DNA from: Solirubrobacterales bacterium
GTDB taxonomy: Bacteria; Actinomycetota; Thermoleophilia; Solirubrobacterales; Solirubrobacteraceae
Direction of reading: 5' to 3'
NCBI GenBank assembly: GCA_009781575.1
Contig: WQXW01000056.1
Coordinates: forward strand, 1-8,609
DNA: 8,609 nucleotides
In this document: positions 6,256 to 8,609 of the stretch, piece by piece
Layout: every line of letters starts with the position of its first letter
How positions within the stretch are numbered: position 1 is the first letter of the stretch
Position numbers and translations under genes: made by a program
The notes under the pieces: model-generated
Database searches by the model: none
Told to the model about the DNA's origin: nothing
What the model saw: only the letters and a program-made list of their open reading frames with translations

Positions 6256-7536
6256 CTAGCGCGCCCGCGCGGCGGCCGGCGCGTGCACCCGCGCCTCGAA
6301 CGCCTCGAATGCCTCGAAGCTCGGCTCGATCACGGTGGTCTCGAACGTGCCCCGCACCGCGTCGAGCGTCTTCAGGCCCTCGCCGGTGATCAGCAGCACC
6401 ACGCGCTCGGAGGGGTCGATGTCGCCGCGCGCGGCCAGCTTGGCCAGCACCGCCGTGGTCACGCCGCCGGCGGTCTCGGTGAAGATGCCGGTGGTCTGCG
6501 CCAGCAGCGCGATCCCCTCGCGGATCTCCTCCTCCGTGACCGAGTCGACCGCGCCGCCGCTGGCGCGCGCGAGATCGAGCGCGTAGGGGCCGTCCGCGGG
6601 GGTGCCGATCGCCAGCGACTTGGCGATCGTGTCGGGCTTCACCGGCCGGCACACCTCCTGGCCGGCGGCGAACGCGTTGGCCACCGGCGCGCAGCCCTGC
6701 GCCTGGGCGCCGTTCATGCGCGGCAGCTCGCCCTCCAGGAGCCCCAGCTGGCGCCACTCCTCAAAGCCCTTGGCCAGCTTGGTGTAGAGCGAGCCCGACG
6801 CGATCGGCACGACGCAGCGGTCGGGCAGCTCCCACCCGAGCTGCTCGGCGATCTCGAAGGCGAGCGTCTTCGATCCCTCCGCGTAGTAGGGGCGCAGGTT
6901 GATGTTCACGAACGCCCACTCGCGCTCGGCGGAGATCTCGGTGCAGAGGCGGTTGACCTCGTCGTAGCCGCCCTGGACCGCCACCACGCGCGCGCCGTAG
7001 ACCCCGGTGGCGAGGATCTTCTGCTCCTCCAGGTCCGCGGGAATCAGCACGTAGGTCTCCAGCCCGAGCGCCGCGCCGTGCGCGGCCACCGCGTTGGCCA
7101 GGTTGCCGGTGGACGCGCACGCCAGCACGCCGAAGCCGAGCTCGCGGGCGCGCGCGGCCGCCACCGAGACCACGCGGTCCTTGAAGGAGTGGGTGGGGTT
7201 GGCGGCGTCGTTCTTGACCCACACCTCGCGCAACCCCAGCCGCTGCGCGAGCCGGTCGGCGCGGATCAGGGGCGTGCACCCCGCCGGCAGCCCCACGCGC
7301 GAGGCCAGCCGCCCCGAGGGCCCCGGCGGGCCCTCGACGGTGGGCAAAAAGTCGGCGTAGCGCCACATGTTCTGCGGACCGCCCTGGATGCGCCGGCGCA
7401 ACTCGCCCACGTCGCCGCCGAGGCGGCTGTGGTCGAACGCGGCCTCCAGCGGCCCAAAGCACCGCTCGCACACGTACCGTGCGTCCAGCTCATACTGCGC
7501 CTTGCACGCTCTGCACTGCAGATGGGTGACAGCCAT
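6256..7536 (-). CDS. thrC: Threonine synthase (PLP-dependent, zinc-ribbon form)
   Basis: A 426-residue fold-type II PLP enzyme. Threonine synthase converts O-phosphohomoserine to threonine and phosphate in the cytosol. The N-terminus has a four-cysteine zinc ribbon (Cys8, Cys11, Cys23, Cys26 in CRAC...CERC), seen in many actinobacterial ThrC proteins. The PLP lysine is Lys119 in NPTHSFKDR. STGNLANAVAAHG follows, then SGSLYTKLAKGFEEW and the C-terminal TAGGVTTAVLAKL. The start at 7536 is set by a strong Shine-Dalgarno (AAGGAG, 6 nt upstream) and by the zinc ribbon beginning at residue 8; a longer open frame to 7671 would run through the riboswitch. The last residues repeat EAF from a 9-bp DNA repeat (around 6295-6320). 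A SAM-I riboswitch precedes it, which is odd for a pure threonine enzyme, so a paralogue acting on the methionine branch is a possible alternative. Confidence 0.92.
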   Translation of the reverse strand: MAVTHLQCRACKAQYELDARYVCERCFGPLEAAFDHSRLGGDVGELRRRIQGGPQNMWRYADFLPTVEGPPGPSGRLASRVGLPAGCTPLIRADRLAQRLGLREVWVKNDAANPTHSFKDRVVSVAAARARELGFGVLACASTGNLANAVAAHGAALGLETYVLIPADLEEQKILATGVYGARVVAVQGGYDEVNRLCTEISAEREWAFVNINLRPYYAEGSKTLAFEIAEQLGWELPDRCVVPIASGSLYTKLAKGFEEWRQLGLLEGELPRMNGAQAQGCAPVANAFAAGQEVCRPVKPDTIAKSLAIGTPADGPYALDLARASGGAVDSVTEEEIREGIALLAQTTGIFTETAGGVTTAVLAKLAARGDIDPSERVVLLITGEGLKTLDAVRGTFETTVIEPSFEAFEAFEARVHAPAAARAR

Positions 7537-7542
7537 GACGGG

Positions 7543-7550
7543 CTCCTTCC
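7543..7550 (-). promoter_or_regulatory. Strong ribosome binding site of thrC
   Basis: Minus-strand GGAAGGAG lies 6 nt before the ATG at 7536. It decides the start codon against the upstream in-frame ATGs at 7602 and 7671. It also sits 7 nt past the last hairpin of the riboswitch leader. Confidence 0.85.
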
Positions 7551-7557
7551 ACTCTCG

Positions 7558-7600
7558 TCTTCGCCGGGACCACCGTGTGGCGAAGATCGGCCCGCCACAC
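7558..7600 (-). promoter_or_regulatory. Expression platform of the SAM riboswitch: two exclusive hairpins
   Basis: Hairpin 1 pairs GTGTGGCG (7600-7593) with CGCCACAC (7582-7575), 8 bp. Hairpin 2 pairs TCTTCGCC (7586-7579) with GGCGAAGA (7565-7558), 8 bp. They share CGCC (7582-7579), and hairpin 1 also uses GTGT from the 3' strand of aptamer stem P1. With SAM bound, P1 would take the GTGT, hairpin 1 would be lost and hairpin 2 could form just before the ribosome site. Hairpin 2 has no U-tract, so I cannot say whether it stops transcription or hinders translation. Confidence 0.6.
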
Positions 7601-7685
7601 ATCTCTCTGGAATTGGCACCTTCCCGCTTCACGCGGTGGTTGCCGGGGCTTCGTCGGGCCAGTCCCTCCACCCCTCTGGATGTGT
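7597..7685 (-). promoter_or_regulatory. SAM-I (S-box) riboswitch aptamer
   Basis: The 89-nt minus-strand segment carries the S-box signature in order: AGAGGGG, GGAGGGACTGGCCC, GACGAAGCCCC, GGCAACC, and GGTGCCAATTCC. Stem P1 is ACACATC/GATGTGT (7685-7679 with 7603-7597, 7 of 7 pairs). P2 is GGGGT with GCCCC around the kink-turn, and P3 is a short CCGC-GTGAA-GCGG hairpin. The core matches what I recall of the Bacillus yitJ aptamer almost base for base. S-box RNAs bind S-adenosylmethionine and usually switch off methionine or SAM synthesis and transport genes. Here the element lies between a promoter -10 at 7704-7709 and thrC, about 60 nt before its start codon. Confidence 0.93.
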
Positions 7686-7703
7686 CCTGCTATGTGCGCG
7701 GGG

Positions 7704-7709
7704 AGTATA
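7704..7709 (-). promoter_or_regulatory. -10 box of the thrC/riboswitch promoter
   Basis: TATACT on the minus strand (7709-7704) places the transcription start near 7697, about 12 nt before P1 of the riboswitch. The -35 region (about 7727-7732, TCGCAT) is a poor match. The resulting leader is roughly 160 nt long. Confidence 0.6.
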
Positions 7710-7866
7710 GCGGGCGAATCCGCGCGATGCGAGCGCCTTTCGCGGCGCGCCTCGTCCGGCCCGCCCGGCGCCAGCGCGGCGCCACCGAGGCCGTCCGCGG
7801 CGTGAGCGGCCCGCCCGGCGCAGCGCGGCGCCCCCGGGTAACGGCCGCGTGACAGCGGTGTAACCC
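7710..7866. other. Divergent promoter region between thrC and the lipid kinase gene
   Basis: Together with the thrC leader this gives 330 bases without a gene. The kinase side has no clear -10 box or Shine-Dalgarno before the ATG cluster at 7867. The only structure I see is the duplicated GC-rich block at 7757-7832. Confidence 0.4.
7757..7832. repeat. Direct repeat of a 26-27-bp GC-rich block
   Basis: The block at 7757-7783 recurs at 7807-7832 with a single C missing (26 of 27 bases), starting 50 bp later. Each copy begins cggcccgcccggcgc and ends gcgcggcgcc; the first copy also contains two palindromic ggcgcc hexamers. It lies 35 nt upstream of the kinase start, so it could be a pair of protein sites, or simply a duplication. 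Confidence 0.65.
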
Positions 7867-8609
7867 ATGATGATGGCCATGCCGGTGCAGGAGCAGCGGC
7901 GCGCCGGGTTGGGGCGCGCGCCGATGGTCGAGGCCGAGCCCGAGGTTCTCGAGCCGGTCGGCGCGCGACCCAAGAAGCGCATGCTGATCATCGTCAACCC
8001 GTACGCCGCGACGGTGTCGGACCGCCTGCGCCACCTGGTGGTGTACGCGCTGCAGGGGCGCTACGAGGTGGACGCGGTCGACACCGAGGCGCGCGGCCAC
8101 GCGATCGAGCTCTGCCGCGAGGCGGCGCACGAGGGCTACGACGTGGTGGTGGCGTTCGGCGGCGACGGCACGGTCAACGAAGCGGCCAACGGGCTGCGGG
8201 GCTCCTCCACCCCCCTCTCCTGCCTGCCGGGCGGCTCGGCGAACGTGTTTGGCAAGATCCTCGGGATCCCCGGCGATGTGGTCGACGCGACCGAGCACAT
8301 CATGGCGATGGCCGACGACTGGCGCCCCCGGCGGGTGGACCTGGGCGTGGTCAACGGGCGCTGCTTCACCTTCGCCTCCGGGCTCGGCCTCGACGCCGAC
8401 GTGGTCCGGCGGGTAGATGCGCGCCCGCGCCTGAAGGCCCGCTTCGGCGCGAACTACTTCGCCTGGGTCGCGATCCGGGTGTTCCTGCGCCGCTACCTCC
8501 ATCATCCGCCGCGCATGACCATCGAGGCGGACGGACGGGCTGCGACGGGGGTGACAGCGGTCGTCCAGAACGCGCCCTTCTTCACCTACTTCCACAACCA
8601 CCCCGTCGC
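7867..8609 (+). CDS. Diacylglycerol kinase-family lipid kinase (5' part, cut by the right edge)
   Basis: The first 247 residues of a DAGK catalytic-domain protein (YegS/BmrU/DgkB group). After a 36-residue variable lead the domain begins KKRMLIIVNPYAAT. The nucleotide-binding motif FGGDGTVNEAANG is at about residues 97-109 (Asp100), and LPGGSANVFGKILGIP at 120-135, followed by VDLGVVNGRCFTFASGLGLD. Members phosphorylate diacylglycerol or related lipids with ATP at the membrane, for phosphatidic acid recycling or cell-envelope lipid synthesis; the substrate is not readable. Four in-frame ATGs cluster at 7867-7881 (MMMAMP), and I take the first. Met39 (7981), just before the domain, is an alternative. 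No Shine-Dalgarno is visible. It is divergent from thrC. The lid and C-terminal beta domain lie mostly beyond the window. Confidence 0.9.
   Translation, partial: MMMAMPVQEQRRAGLGRAPMVEAEPEVLEPVGARPKKRMLIIVNPYAATVSDRLRHLVVYALQGRYEVDAVDTEARGHAIELCREAAHEGYDVVVAFGGDGTVNEAANGLRGSSTPLSCLPGGSANVFGKILGIPGDVVDATEHIMAMADDWRPRRVDLGVVNGRCFTFASGLGLDADVVRRVDARPRLKARFGANYFAWVAIRVFLRRYLHHPPRMTIEADGRAATGVTAVVQNAPFFTYFHNHPV

Noticed and set aside
7537..7671. 45-residue N-terminal extension of threonine synthase
   Set aside because: The extra segment is the S-box riboswitch read as protein. The strong Shine-Dalgarno and the zinc-ribbon start both point to the ATG at 7536.
5980..7710. 576-codon open frame on the plus strand
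   Set aside because: It is antisense to thrC and its riboswitch leader, has Arg/His/Gly-rich low-complexity composition, and runs through the palindrome copy B.
7690..8601. 303-codon minus-strand frame opposite the lipid kinase
   Set aside because: It is a shadow of the kinase gene, which has clear DAGK motifs; the minus-strand protein has none.

Overview
This is a high-GC (roughly 70%), densely packed bacterial segment. The GC-biased codon use, the tRNA without an encoded CCA end, the MMPL/TetR pair and leaderless-looking starts all fit a high-GC actinobacterium. My best guess is the Solirubrobacterales/Thermoleophilia neighbourhood, but that placement is inference. No plasmid, phage, IS transposase or CRISPR signature is visible.

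Layout, left to right: (1) 1-631, minus: the 5' part of a multi-pass membrane protein resembling the YihY/BrkB family, running off the left edge. (2) 632-944: non-coding, with a hairpin and a small tandem repeat. (3) 945-3170, minus: a complete MMPL-type RND transporter, divergent from (4) 3298-4005, plus: a TetR-family regulator whose N-terminus is built from a 12-bp coding minisatellite. The 127-bp gap between them holds a near-consensus promoter for the transporter and a candidate operator. (5) 4019-4091, plus: tRNA-Arg(CCG). (6) 4308-5012, plus: an SRAP (YedK/HMCES) abasic-site DNA-protein crosslinking protein. (7) 5058-5939, plus: a CtaG-like cytochrome c oxidase assembly membrane protein. 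(8) 6256-7536, minus: threonine synthase with an N-terminal zinc ribbon. Its roughly 160-nt leader contains a clear SAM-I (S-box) riboswitch. (9) 7867-8609, plus: a diacylglycerol-kinase-type lipid/sphingosine kinase, cut by the right edge.

The transporter and TetR gene form the usual regulator/exporter pair. The other genes look like unrelated housekeeping functions. Two things stand out. First, an S-box riboswitch sits ahead of a thrC-type gene, with mutually exclusive downstream hairpins that suggest how the switch works. Second, a 66-nt imperfect palindrome of unusually low GC occurs twice, 1.9 kb apart, in two intergenic gaps (4178-4243 and 6075-6140; 58 of 66 positions identical). It looks like a dispersed structured repeat family that I cannot name.
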